A stretch of DNA of 22,196 bases, taken from the NCBI GenBank assembly GCA_049999725.1, contig JBNGIS010020540.1:1-22196 (forward strand), in the 5' to 3' direction. The stretch comes from Haplomitrium mnioides. Lineage: Eukaryota; Marchantiophyta; Haplomitriopsida; Calobryales. Below, one piece after another: positions 1 to 12,391 of the stretch. The number at the start of each line of letters is the position of its first letter. Positions within the stretch are counted from its first letter, which is position 1. A program made the position numbers and the translations under genes. Below the pieces are notes generated by a model. The model had not been told where the DNA came from and searched no databases. It saw only the letters and a list, made by a program, of their open reading frames with translations.

Positions 1-3000
1 AATGGAAACATCCGATGAACACTTATGTAGAGAGCATATATAATATAGAGAACATGAGTTGGAGTGGAATGGAAACATCCGAGGAACACTTATGCAGAGA
101 CCATATAAAATATAGAGAACATAAGTAATAGTGGAATGGAAACATCGGGGGAACACTTATGTAGAGAGCATATATAATATATACAACATGAGTTGGAGTG
201 GAACGGAATCATCCGAGGAACACTTATGTAGAGAGCATATATAATATAGAGAAATATGAGTTGGAGGGGAATGGAAACATCTGAGGAACACTTATGTAGA
301 GAACTTATATAATATAGAGAACATGAGTTGGAGTGGAATGGAAACATCCGAGGAGCACTTGTGTAGAGAGCATATATAATATAAAGAACATGAGTTGGAG
401 TGGAATGGAAACATCCGATGAACACTTATATAGAGAGCATATATAATAAATAGAACATAAATTGGAGTGGAATGGAAACATCTGATGAACACTTATGTAG
501 ATAGCATATAAACTATATATAGAACATGAGTTGGAGTGGAATGCAAACATCCGATGAGCACTAATGTAGAGAGCATATTTAATATATAGAACATGAGTAG
601 GAATGGAATGGAAACGTCCGATGAATACTTATGTAGACAGCATATATAATATATAGAACATGAGTTGGAGTGGAATGGAAACATCCGATGAACACTTATA
701 TAGAGAGCATATATAATAAATAGAACATAAATTGGAGTGCAATGGAAACATCTGATTAACACTTATGTAGAGAGCATATATAATATATAGAACATGAGTT
801 GGAGTGGAATGGAAACATCCGATGAACACTTTTGTCGAGAGCATATATAATATATAGAACATGAGTTGGAGTGGAAAGGAAACATCCGATGAACAATAAT
901 GTAGAGAGCATATATAATACAGAGAACAAGAGTTGGAGTGGAATGGAAACATCCGATGAACACTTATGTAGAGAGCATATATAATATATAGAACATGAGT
1001 TGGAGTGGAATGGAAACATCTGATAAACACTTATGCAGAGAGCATATATAACATATAGAACATGAGTTGGAGTGGAATGGAAACATCCGATGAAGACTTA
1101 TGTAGAGAGCATATATAATATATAGAACATGAGTTGGAGTGGAATGGAAACATCCGATGAACAATTATATAGAGAGCATATATAAAAAAATAGAACATAA
1201 ATTGGAGTGGAATGGAAACATCCGATAAACACTTATGTAGAGAGCATGTATAATATGTAGAACATGAGTTGGAGTAGAATGGAAACATCCGATGAACACT
1301 TATATAGAGAGCATATATAATATATAGAACATGAGTTGGAGTGGAATGGAAACATCCGATGAACACTTATATAGAGAGCATATATAATAAAAAGAACATT
1401 AATTTGAGTGCAATGGAAACATCCGATTAACACTAATGTAGAGAGCATGAATAATATGTAGATCATGAGTTGTAGTGGAATGGAAACATCCGAGGAACAC
1501 TTGTGTAGAGAGCATATATAATATATAGAACATGAGTTGGAGTGGAATGGAAACATCCGAGGAACACTTGTCTATAGAGCATATATAATATAGAGAACAT
1601 GAGTTGGAGTGGAATGGAAACATCCAAGGAACACTTATGTAGAGAGCATGTATAATATAGAGAACATGAGTTGGAGTGGAATGGAAACATCTGATAAACA
1701 CTTATGTAGAGAGCAAATAAAATATATATAGAACATGAGTTGGAGTGGAATGGAAACATCTGATGACCACTTATATAGAGACCATATATAATATATAGAA
1801 CATGAGTTGGAGTGGAATGGAAACATCTTATGAACACTTATATAGAAACCATATATATTATAGAGAACATGAGTTGGACTGGAATGGAAACATCCGATGG
1901 ACACTTATGTAGAGAGCATTTACAATATATAGAACATGAGTTGGAGTGGAATGGAAACAACCGATAAACACTTATGTAGAGAGCATATATAATATATAGA
2001 ACATGAGTTGGAGTGGAATGGAGACATCGGATGAACACTTATGTAGAGAGCATATATAATATATAGAACATGAGTTGAAATGGAATTGAAACATCGGATG
2101 AACAATTATGTAGAGAGCATATATAATATACAAGAGTTGGAGTGGAATAGAAACATCCGAGGAACTCTAATGTAGGGAGCATATATAATATATAGAACAT
2201 GAGTTAGAGTGGAATGGAAACATCGGATGAACACTTATGTAGAGAGCATGTATAATATAGAGAACATGAGTTGATGTGGAATAGAAACATGCGAGGAACA
2301 CTTATGTAGAGACCATATATAATAAAGAGAACATGACTTATAGTTGAATGGAAACATCGGGGGAACACTTATCTAGAGAGCATATATAATATATACAACA
2401 TGAGTTGGAGTGGAACGGAAACATCTGATGAACACTTATGTAGAGATCACATATAATATATAGAACATGAGTAGGAGTGGAATGCAAACATCCGATAAAC
2501 ACTTATGTAGAGAGTATAATATATCGAACATGAGTAGGAGTGGAATGGAAACCTCTGATGAACACTTATATAGAGAGCACATATAATATATATAACATAA
2601 GTAGGAGTGGAATGGAAACATTCGATGAACACTTATGTAGAGAATATATATAATATGGAGAACATGAGTTGGAGTGGAATGGAAACATCCGAGGAACACT
2701 TGTGTAGGGAGCATATATAATATAGATAACATGAGTTGTAGTGGAATGGAAACATCCGAGTAACACTTATGTAGAGAGCATAAATAAAATAAAGAACATG
2801 AGTTAGATTGGAATGGAAATATCTGAGGAACCTTTATGTAGAGACCATATATAATATAGAGAACATGACTTGGAGTGGAATGGAAACATCCAAGGAAGAC
2901 TTATGTAGAGAGTATATATAATATAGAGAACAAAAGTTGGAGTGGAATGGAAACATCCGAGGAATACTTATGTAGAGAGCATATAAAATATATACAACAT

Positions 3001-4929
3001 GAGTTGGAGTGGAATGGAATTATCCGATGAACACTTATGTAGAGAGCATATATTATATAGAGAACATGAGGTTGAGTGGAATGGACACATCCGAAGAACA
3101 GTTATGTAGAGACCATATATAATGTAGAGAACATGAGTTATAGTGGAATGGAAACATCGGAGAAACACTTATGTAGAGAGCATATATAATATAGAGAACA
3201 TGAGTAGGAGTGCAATGGAAACATCCGTTGAACACTTATGTAGAGAGCATATATAATATAGAGAACATAAGTTGTAGTGGAATGGAAACATCCAAAGAAA
3301 ACTTATGTAGAGACCATATATAATATAGAGAACATGAGTTATAGTGGAATGGAAACATAAGAGGAACACTTATGTAGAGAGCATATATAATATATACAAC
3401 ATGAGTTGGAGTGGAACGGAAACATCCGAGGAACACTTATGTAGAGAGCATAGATAATATAGAGAACAAAAGTTGCAGTGGAATGGAAACATCCGAGGAA
3501 CACTTATGTAGGGAGCATGTAAAATATAGAGAATATGAGTTGGAGTGGAATGGAAACATCTCAAGAACTTTTATTTAGAGACCATATATAATATAGAGAA
3601 CATGAGTTGGACTGGAATGGAAACATCCGATGAACACTTATGTAGAGAGCATATACAATATATAGAACATGCGTTGGAGTGGAATGGAAACATCCGATGA
3701 ACACTAATGTTGAGAGCATATATAATATATAGAACATGAGTTGGAGTGGAATGGAGACATCGGATGAACACTTATGTAGAGAGCATATACAATATAAAGA
3801 AAGATGAGTTGAATTGGAATAGAAACATCCGAGTAACACTTATGTAGAGACCATATCTAATATAGAGAACATGAGTTATATTGGAATGGAAACGTCGGGG
3901 GAACACTTATGTAGAGAGCATATATAATATATACAACATGAGTTGGAGTGGAATGGAAACATCTGATGAACACTTATGTAGAGATCACATATAATATATA
4001 GAACATAAGTTGGAGTGGAATCCAAACATCCGAGGAACACTTATGTAGAGACCATATATAATATATAGAACATGAGTTGGAGGGGAATGGAAACATCCAA
4101 TGAACACTTATGTAGAGAGCATATATAATATATAGAACATGAGTAGGAGTGGAATGGAAACATCCGATGAACACTTATGTAGAGAGACATATAATATATA
4201 TATAACATGAGTAGGAGTGGAATGGAAACATCCGATGAACACTTATGTAGAGAGCATATATAATATATAGAACATAAGTTGGAGTGGAATGGAAACATCC
4301 GATGAACACTTATGTAGAGAGCATATATAATATATAGAACATGAGTTGGAGTGGAATGGAAACATCCGATGAGTACTTATGTAGAGAGCACATATAATAT
4401 ATAGAACTTGAGTATTAGTGGAATGGAAACATCCGATGAACACTTATGTAGAGAGCATATATAATATATAGATCATGAGTTGGAGTGGAGTGGAAACATC
4501 CTATGAACACTTATGTAAAGAACATGTATAATTTAGAGAACATGAGTTGGAGTGGAATATATACATCCGATGAACACTTATGTAGAGAGCATATATAATA
4601 TATAGAACATGAGTTGGAGTGGAATGGAAACATCCGATAAACACTTATATAGAAAGCATATATAATATAGATAACATGCGTTAGAGTGGAATGGAAACAT
4701 CCAAGGAACACTTATGTAGAGAGCATATATAATATATAGAACATGAGTTGGAGTGGAATGGAAACATCCGATGAACACTTTTGTAGAGAGCATATATAAT
4801 ATAGAGAACATGAGTTGGAGTGGAATGGAAACATCAGAGGAACACTTATGTAGAGACCATATATAATATAGAGAACATGAGTTATAGTGGAATGGAAACA
4901 TCGGGGGAACACTTATGTAGAGAGCATAT

Positions 4930-5750
4930 ATAATATATACAACATGAGTTGGAGTGGAACGGAAACATCTGAGGAACATTTGTGTAGAGAGCATATATAA
5001 TATATAGAACATGAGTTGGAGTGGAATGGAAACATCCGATGAACACTTATTTAGAGAGCATATATAATATATAGAACATGAGTTGGAGTGAAATGAAAAC
5101 ATCCGATGAACACTTATGTAGAGAGCATATTTAGTATTTGGAACATGAGTAGGAGTTGTATGGTAAAATCCGATGAACACTTATGTAAAGAGCATGTATA
5201 ATATATAGAACATGAGTTGGAGTGGAATGGAAACCTCTGATGAACACTTATGTTGAGACTATATATAATATATAGAACATGAGTTGGAGTGGAATGGAAA
5301 CATCCGATGAAGACTTTTGTAGAGAGAATATATAATATATAGAACATGAGTTGGAGTGGGATGGAAATATTGGAGAAACACTAATGTAGAGAGAATATAT
5401 AATATAGAGAACATGAGTTGGAGTTGAATGGATACATCCGAGGAACACTTATGTAGAGAGTATATATAATATATAGAACATGAGTTGGAGTGGAATGGAA
5501 ACATCCGACCAACACTTATCTAGAGAGTATATATAATATAGAGAACATGAGCTGGAGTGGAATGGAAACATCCGACGAACACTTATGTAGAGAGCATATA
5601 TAATATAGAGAACATGAGTTGGAGTGGAATGGAAACATCCAAGGAGAACTTATGTAGAGAGCAAAAATAATATAGACAACATGCGGTCGAGTGGAATGGA
5701 AACATCCAAAGATCACTTATGTATACAACATATATAATATATAGAACATG
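4930..5750 (+). repeat. Segmental duplication inside the satellite, copy 1
   Basis: This block matches 6405-7225 at a constant offset of 1475 bp (22 monomers plus 1 bp). Rare shared variants prove the copying: GAACATTTGTGTAG (4981/6456), TTATTTAGAGAGC (5051/6526), TTGTATGGTAAAATCC (5161/6636), GATGGAAATATTGGAG (about 5360/6835) and AAAAATAATATAGACAAC (near 5661/7136). The edges are approximate to within about one monomer. Confidence 0.88.
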
Positions 5751-6404
5751 AGATGGAGTGAAATGAAAACATCCGATGAACACTTATGTAGAGAGCATAT
5801 ATAATATATAGAACATGAGTTGGAGTGGAATGGAAACCTCTGATGAACACTTATGTTGAGACTATATATAATATAGAGAACATGAGTTGGAGTGGAATGG
5901 AAACATCCGATGGACACTTATGTAGAGAGCATATATAATATCTAGAACATGAGTTGGAGTGCAATGGAAACATCCAATGAACACTTATGTAGAGAGCATA
6001 TATAATATATAGAACATAAGTTGGAGTGGAATGGAAACATCCAAGGAGCACTTATCTAGAAAGCTAAAATAATATAGACAATATGAGGTTGAGTGGAATG
6101 GAGACATCCGAAGATCACTTATGTAGAGAGGATATATAATATAGAGAACATGAGTTGGAGTGGAATGGAAACATCCGATGAACACTTTTGTAGAGAGCAT
6201 ATATAATATATACAACATGAGTTGGAGTAGAACGGAAACATGCGAGGAACACTTATGTAGAGAGCATATATAATATAGAGAAATATGAGCTGGAGTGGAA
6301 TGGAAACATCCAAGGAACACTTATCTAGAGAGCTTATATAATATAGAGAACATGAGTTGGAGTGGAATGGATACATCCCAGGAACATTTGTGTAGAGAGC
6401 ATAT

Positions 6405-7225
6405 ATAATATAGAGAACATGAGTTGGAGTGGAACGGAAACATCCGAGGAACATTTGTGTAGAGAGCATATATAATATATAGAACATGAGTTGGAGTGGA
6501 ATGGAAACATCCGATGAACACTTATTTAGAGAGCTTATATAATATATAGAACATGAGTTAGAGTGAAATGAAAACATCCGATGAACACTTATGTAGAGAG
6601 CATATTTAATATTTGGAACATGAGTAAGAGTTGTATGGTAAAATCCGATGAACACTTATGTAGAGAGCATATATAATATATAGAACATGAGTTGGAGTGG
6701 AATGGAAACCTCTGATGAACACTTATGTTGAGACTATATATAATATATAGAACATGAGTTGGAGTGGAATGGAAACATCCGATGAAGACTTATGTAGAGA
6801 GAATGTATAATATATAGAACATGAGTTGGAGTGGGATGGAAATATTGGAGAAACACTAATGTAGAGAGAATATATAATATAGAGAACATGAGTTGGAGTT
6901 GAATGGATACATCCGAGGAACACTTATGTAGAGAGTATATATAATATATAGAACATGAGTTGGAGTGGAATGGAAACATCTGACCAACACTTATCTAGAG
7001 ACTATATATAATATAGAGAACATGAGCTAGAGTGGAATGGAAACATCCGAGGAACACTTATGTAGAGAGCATATATAATATAGAGAACATGAGTTGGAGT
7101 GGAACGGAAACATCCAAGGAGAACTTATGTAGAGAGTAAAAATAATATAGACAACATGCGGTCGAGTGGAATGGAAACATCCAAAGATCACTTATGTAGA
7201 CAACATATATAATATATAGAACATG
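6405..7225 (+). repeat. Segmental duplication inside the satellite, copy 2
   Basis: This is the partner of 4930-5750, with the same series of rare variants in the same order and a few substitutions between the copies, for example GAATGTATAA against GAATATATAA. A related but weaker third version of the AATAATATAGACAA monomer occurs near 6060, so the block was probably part of a larger repeated unit. Confidence 0.88.
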
Positions 7226-7703
7226 AGTTGGAGTGGAATGGAAACATCCGATGAACACTTATGTAGAGACCATACATAATATAGAGAACATGAGTTATAG
7301 TGGAATGGAAACATCGAACGAACACTTATGTAGAGAGCATATATAATATATACAACATGACTTCGAGTGGAATGGAACAATCCGAGAAACACTTATTTAG
7401 AGAGCATATATAATATAGAGAAATATGAGTTGGAGTAGAATGGAAACATTCAAGGAGAACTTATGTAGAGAGCATATATAATATAGAGAACATGAGTTGG
7501 AGTGGAATGGAAATATCCGAGGAACACTTATCTAGAGAGCATATGTAATATAGAGAACATGAGTTGGAGTGGAATGGAAACATCCAAGGAACACTTATGT
7601 AGAGAGCATACATAAAATAGAGAACATGAGTTGGAGTCGAATGGAGACATCCAAATAACACTTATGTAGAGAGCATATATAATATAGAGAACATGAGTTG
7701 GAG

Positions 7704-7713
7704 NNNNNNNNNN
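7704..7713. other. 10-N assembly gap inside the satellite
   Basis: Ten Ns interrupt a monomer. The flanks would need about 46 bp (or that plus whole monomers) to keep the 67-bp phase, so the gap length is nominal and an unknown number of monomers may be missing. The boundary between the two satellite domains falls close to this gap. Confidence 0.97.
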
Positions 7714-10700
7714 TATATAGAACATGAGTTGGAGTTGAATGGAAACATCCGTGGAACACTTATGAAGAGAGCATATATAAAATATATAACATGAGTTGAA
7801 CTGGAATGGAAACATCCGAGGAACCTTTATCTAGGGAGCATATATAATATAGAGAACATGAGTTGGAGTGGAATGGAAACATCCAACAAACACTTATGTA
7901 GAGAGCATATATAATATAGAGAACATGAGTTGGAGTGCAATGCAAACATTCAAGGAACATCGGAGGAACACTTATGTAGACATCATATATAATATAGAGA
8001 ACATGAGTTGGAGTGGAATGTACACATCCGAGGAACACTTGTGGAGAGAGCATATATATTATATAGAACATGAGTTGGAGTGGAATGCAAACTTCCGAGG
8101 AACACTTACGTAGAGAGCATATATAATATAGAGAACATGAGTTGGCGGGAATGGAAACATCCGAGGAACACTTACAAAGAGAGCATATATAAAATATATA
8201 ACATGAGTTAAAGTGGAATGGAAACATCCGAGGAACCTTTATATAGAGAGCCTATATAATATATAGAACATGAGTTGGTGTGGAATGGAAACATCTGAGG
8301 AACACTTTTGTAGAGAGCATATACAATATAGAGAACATGAGTTGGAGTGGAATGGAAACATCCAACAAACACTTATGTAGAGAGCATATACAATATAGAG
8401 AACATGAGTTGGAGCGGAATGCAAACATTCGAGGGACACTTATGTAGAGAGCATATATAATATACAGAACATGAGTTGGAGTGGAATGGAAACATCCGAG
8501 GAATACTTATATAGAGAGCAAATATAATATAGAGAACATGAGTTGCAGTGGAATGGAAACATACGAGCAATATTTATTTAAACAACATATATAATATAGA
8601 AAACATGAGTTGGAGGGGAATCGAAACATACGAGGAACACTTATGTAGAGAGCATGTAGAATGTAGAGAACATGAGTTGGAGTGGAATGGAAACATCCGA
8701 GGAACACTTATGTAGAGACCATGTAGAATATAGAGAACATGAGTTGGAGTGGAATGGAAACATCCAACAAACACTTATGTAGAGAGCATATATAATATAG
8801 AGAACATGAGTTGGAGTGCAATGCAAACATTCAACGAACACTTATGTAGAGAGCATATATAATATAGAGAACATGAGTTGGAGTGGAATGGAAACATCCG
8901 AATAACACTTATGTAGAGAGCATATACAATATGGAGAACATGAGTTGGAGTGGAATGTAAACATCCGAGGAACACTTATGTACAGAGCATATATAATGTA
9001 GAGAACCTGAGTTGGAGTGGAATGGAAACATCCGAGGAACACTTATGTAGATATCATCTATAATATATAGAACATGATTTGAATTGGAATGGAAACATTC
9101 AAGGAACGTTTATGTAGAGAGTATATATAATATATAGAACATGAGTTGGAGTGGAATGGAAACATCCGAGGAACACTTATGTAAAGAGTATATATAGTAT
9201 AGAGAACATGAGTTGGATTGGAATGCAAACATCCAACAAACACTTATGTAGAGAGCATATATAATATAGAGCACATAAGTTAGATTGGAATGGAAAAACT
9301 TGAGGAACACTTATGTAGAGAGCATATATAATAAAGCGAACATGAGTTAGAGTGGAATGGAAACATCCGAGGAACACTTATATAGAGAGCATATATAATA
9401 TATAGAACATGAGATGGAGTGGAATGGAAATATCCGAGGAACACTTATGTAGAGAGCATATATAATATAGAGAACAGGAGTTGGTGTGGAATGGAAACAT
9501 CTGAGGAACACTTATATAGAGAGCATATATAATATAAAAAACATGAGTTGGAGTGGAATGGAAACATCCGAGGAACACTTATGTAGAGAGCATATATAAT
9601 ATATAAAACATCAGTTGGAGTAGAATGGAAACATCCAACAGACACTTATGTAGAGAGCATATACAGTATAGAGAACATGAGTTGGAGTGGAATGGAAACA
9701 TATGAGGAACACTTATGTAGAGAGCATCTAGAATATAGAGAACATGAGTAAGAAAAGGAATGGAAACATCCGAGTAACACTTATGAGAAAAGCATGTAGA
9801 ATATAGAAAACATGGGTTAGAGTGGAATAAAATCATCCGAGGAACACTTGTGTAGAGAGCATATATAATATAGAGAACATGAGTTGGAGTGGAATGGAAA
9901 CATCCAAGGAACACTTATGTAGAGAGCATATATAATATAGACAACATGAGTTGCAGTGGAATGCAAACATTCAAGGAACACTTATGTAGAGAGCATATAT
10001 AAAATAGAGACCATGAGTTGGAGTGGAATGGAAACATCCGATGGACACTTATGTAGAGAGCATATATAATATAGAAAACATGAGTTGGAGTGGAATATAA
10101 ACATCTGAGGAACACTTATGGAGAGAGCATATATAATATATAGAACATGAGTTTGAGTGGAATGCAGACTTTGATGAACACTTATGTAGAGAGCATATAT
10201 AATATAGAGAACAAAAGTTGGAGGGAATGGAAACATACGAGGAACACTTACGAAGAGAGCATATATAAAATATATAACATGAGTTGAAGAGGAATGAAAA
10301 CATCCGAGGAACCTTTATGTAGAGAGCATATATAATATACAGAACATGAGTTGGAGTGGAATGGAAAAATCCAACAAACACTTATGTAGAGAGCATATAC
10401 AATATAGAGAACATGCGTGGGAGTGGAATGGAAACATTCGAGGAACACTTATGTAGAGAGCATATAAAATATACAGAACATGAGTTGGAGTGGAATGGAA
10501 ACATCAAAAGAACACTTATGTAGAGAGCATATATAATATAGAGACCATGAGTTGGAGTGGAATGGAAACATCTAACAAACACTTATGTAGAGAGCATATA
10601 TAAGATAGAGAACATGAGTTGGAGTGGAATGGAAACATTCGAGTAACACTTATATAGAGAGCATATATAATATAGAGAACATGAGTTGGAGTGGAATGGA

Positions 10701-10783
10701 AATATCCGAGGAACACTTATATAGGGAGCATATATAATATAGAGAACATGAGTTGGAGTGGAATGGAAACATCTGAGGAACAC

Positions 10784-11185
10784 TTATGGAGAGAGCATAT
10801 AAAATATATAGAACATGAGTTGGAGTTGAATAGAAACATCCGAGGAACACTTATGTAGATAGCATATATAATATAGAGAACATGAGCTGGAGTGGAATGG
10901 AAACATCCGAGGAACACTTATGTAGAGAGCAAATCTAATACAGAGAACATGAGTTGCAGTGGAATGGAAACATCTAAGCAACATTTGTGTAAAGAGCATA
11001 TATAATATAGAAAACATGAGTTGGAGGGGAATGGAAACATCCGAGGAACAGCTATATAGAGAGCATATATAATATATAGAACATGAGTTGCAGTGGAATG
11101 TAAACATCCGACGAACACATATGTAGAGAGCATATATAATATATAGAACATGAGTTGGAGTGGAATGGAAACATCTGAGGAACAC
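10784..11185 (+). repeat. Diverged copy of the 402-bp higher-order unit
   Basis: It carries the same variant series as 11588-11989 (CAAATCTAATACAG, GCAACATTTGTGTAAAG, GGAGGGGAATGG, CAGCTATATAGAG), 804 bp upstream. The intervening 402 bp (11186-11587) does not show the full series. The copy is therefore separated from the tandem pair by six monomers of another type. Confidence 0.8.
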
Positions 11186-11587
11186 TTATGAAGAGAGTTC
11201 ATATAAAATATATAACATGAGTTGAAGTGGAATGGAAACATCCGAGGAACGTTTATGTAGAGAGCATATATAATATATAGAACATGAGTTGGAGGGGAAT
11301 GGAAACATCCGAAGAACACTTATGTAGAGAGCATATATAATATGGAGAACATAAGTTGGAGTGGAATGGAAACATCCAACAAACACTTATGTAGAGAGCA
11401 TATATAATATAGAGAACATGAGTTGGAGTGGAATGGAAATATTCGAGGAACCTTTATGTAGAGAGCATATATAATGTAGAGCACATAAGTTAGATTGGAA
11501 TGAAAACATCCGAGGAACACTTATGTAGAGAGCCTACAAAATATAGAGAATATGAGTTGGAGTGGAATGGAAACATCCGAGGAACAC

Positions 11588-11989
11588 TTATGTAGAGAGT
11601 ATATATAATATAGAGAACATGAGTTGGAATGGAATGCAAACATACGAGGAACACTTATGTAGAGAGCATATATAATACAGAGAACATGAGTTGGAGTGGA
11701 ATGGAAACATCCGAGGAACACTTATGTAGAGAGCAAATCTAATACAGAGAACATGAGTTGCAGTGGAATGGAAACATCTTAGCAACATTTGTGTAAAGAG
11801 CATATATAATATAGAAAACATGAGTTGGAGGGGAATGGAAACATCCGAGGAACAGTTATATAGAGAGCATATATAATATATAGAACATGAGTTGCAGTGG
11901 AATGGAAACATCCGAGGAACACAAATGTAGATAGCATATATAATATATAGAACATGAGTTGGAGTGGAATGGAAACATCCGAGGAACAC
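11588..11989 (+). repeat. 402-bp higher-order repeat (six monomers), copy 1
   Basis: Six monomers with private variants form one unit: GAGCAAATCTAATACAGAG, then GCAACATTTGTGTAAAGAG, then GTTGGAGGGGAATGG, then GAACAGTTATATAGAGAG. The same ordered series follows immediately in the next 402 bp. An older copy sits 804 bp upstream at about 10784-11185; its CAAATCTAATACAG lies near 10930 against 11734 here. Unit phase is arbitrary. Confidence 0.9.
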
Positions 11990-12391
11990 TTATGTAGAGA
12001 GTATATATAATATAGAGAACATGAGTTGGAATGGAATGCAAACATAGGAGGAACACTTATGTAGAGAGCATATATAATATAGAGAACATGAGTTGGAGTG
12101 GAATGGAAACATCCGAGGAACACTTATGTAGAGAGCAAATGTAATACAGAGAACATGAGTTGCAGTGGAATGGAAACATCTCAGCAACATTTGTGTAAAG
12201 AGCATATATAATATAGAAAACATGAGTTGGAGGGGAATGGAAACATCCGAGGAACAGTTATATAGAGAGCATATATAATATATAGAACATGAGTTGCAGT
12301 GGAATGGAAACATCCGAGGAACACAAATATAGAGAGCATATATAATATATAGAACATGAGGTGGAGTGGAATGGAAACATCTGAGGAACAC
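11990..12391 (+). repeat. 402-bp higher-order repeat (six monomers), copy 2
   Basis: This is the second tandem copy of the six-monomer unit, with differences such as CAAATGTAATACAG for CAAATCTAATACAG and TCTCAGCAAC for TCTTAGCAAC. The exact 402-bp (6 x 67) offset and shared rare variants point to recent unequal exchange. Confidence 0.9.

Larger units (their letters stand above)
1..7703 (+). repeat. Left satellite domain, GATGAACAC-rich subfamily
   Basis: Most monomers here read CCGATGAACAC together with TATATAGAAC, mixed with the CCGAGGAACAC and TATAGAGAAC type, which becomes commoner toward the right. A two-monomer marker recurs only in this half: GAGACCATAT, then TTATAGTGGAATGG, then CATCGGGGGAACAC, then TATATACAACATGAG. 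The CATCGGGGG or close form sits near 143, 2355, 3893 and 4899, with degraded forms near 3155, 3357 and 7312. The main spacings (2212, 1538 and 1006 bp) are close to whole multiples of 67. Confidence 0.8.

Noticed and set aside
7868-8113. Plus-strand frame in the satellite, and a similar one at 13036-13221
   Set aside because: These are the same satellite read on the other strand, kept open by a few substitutions.
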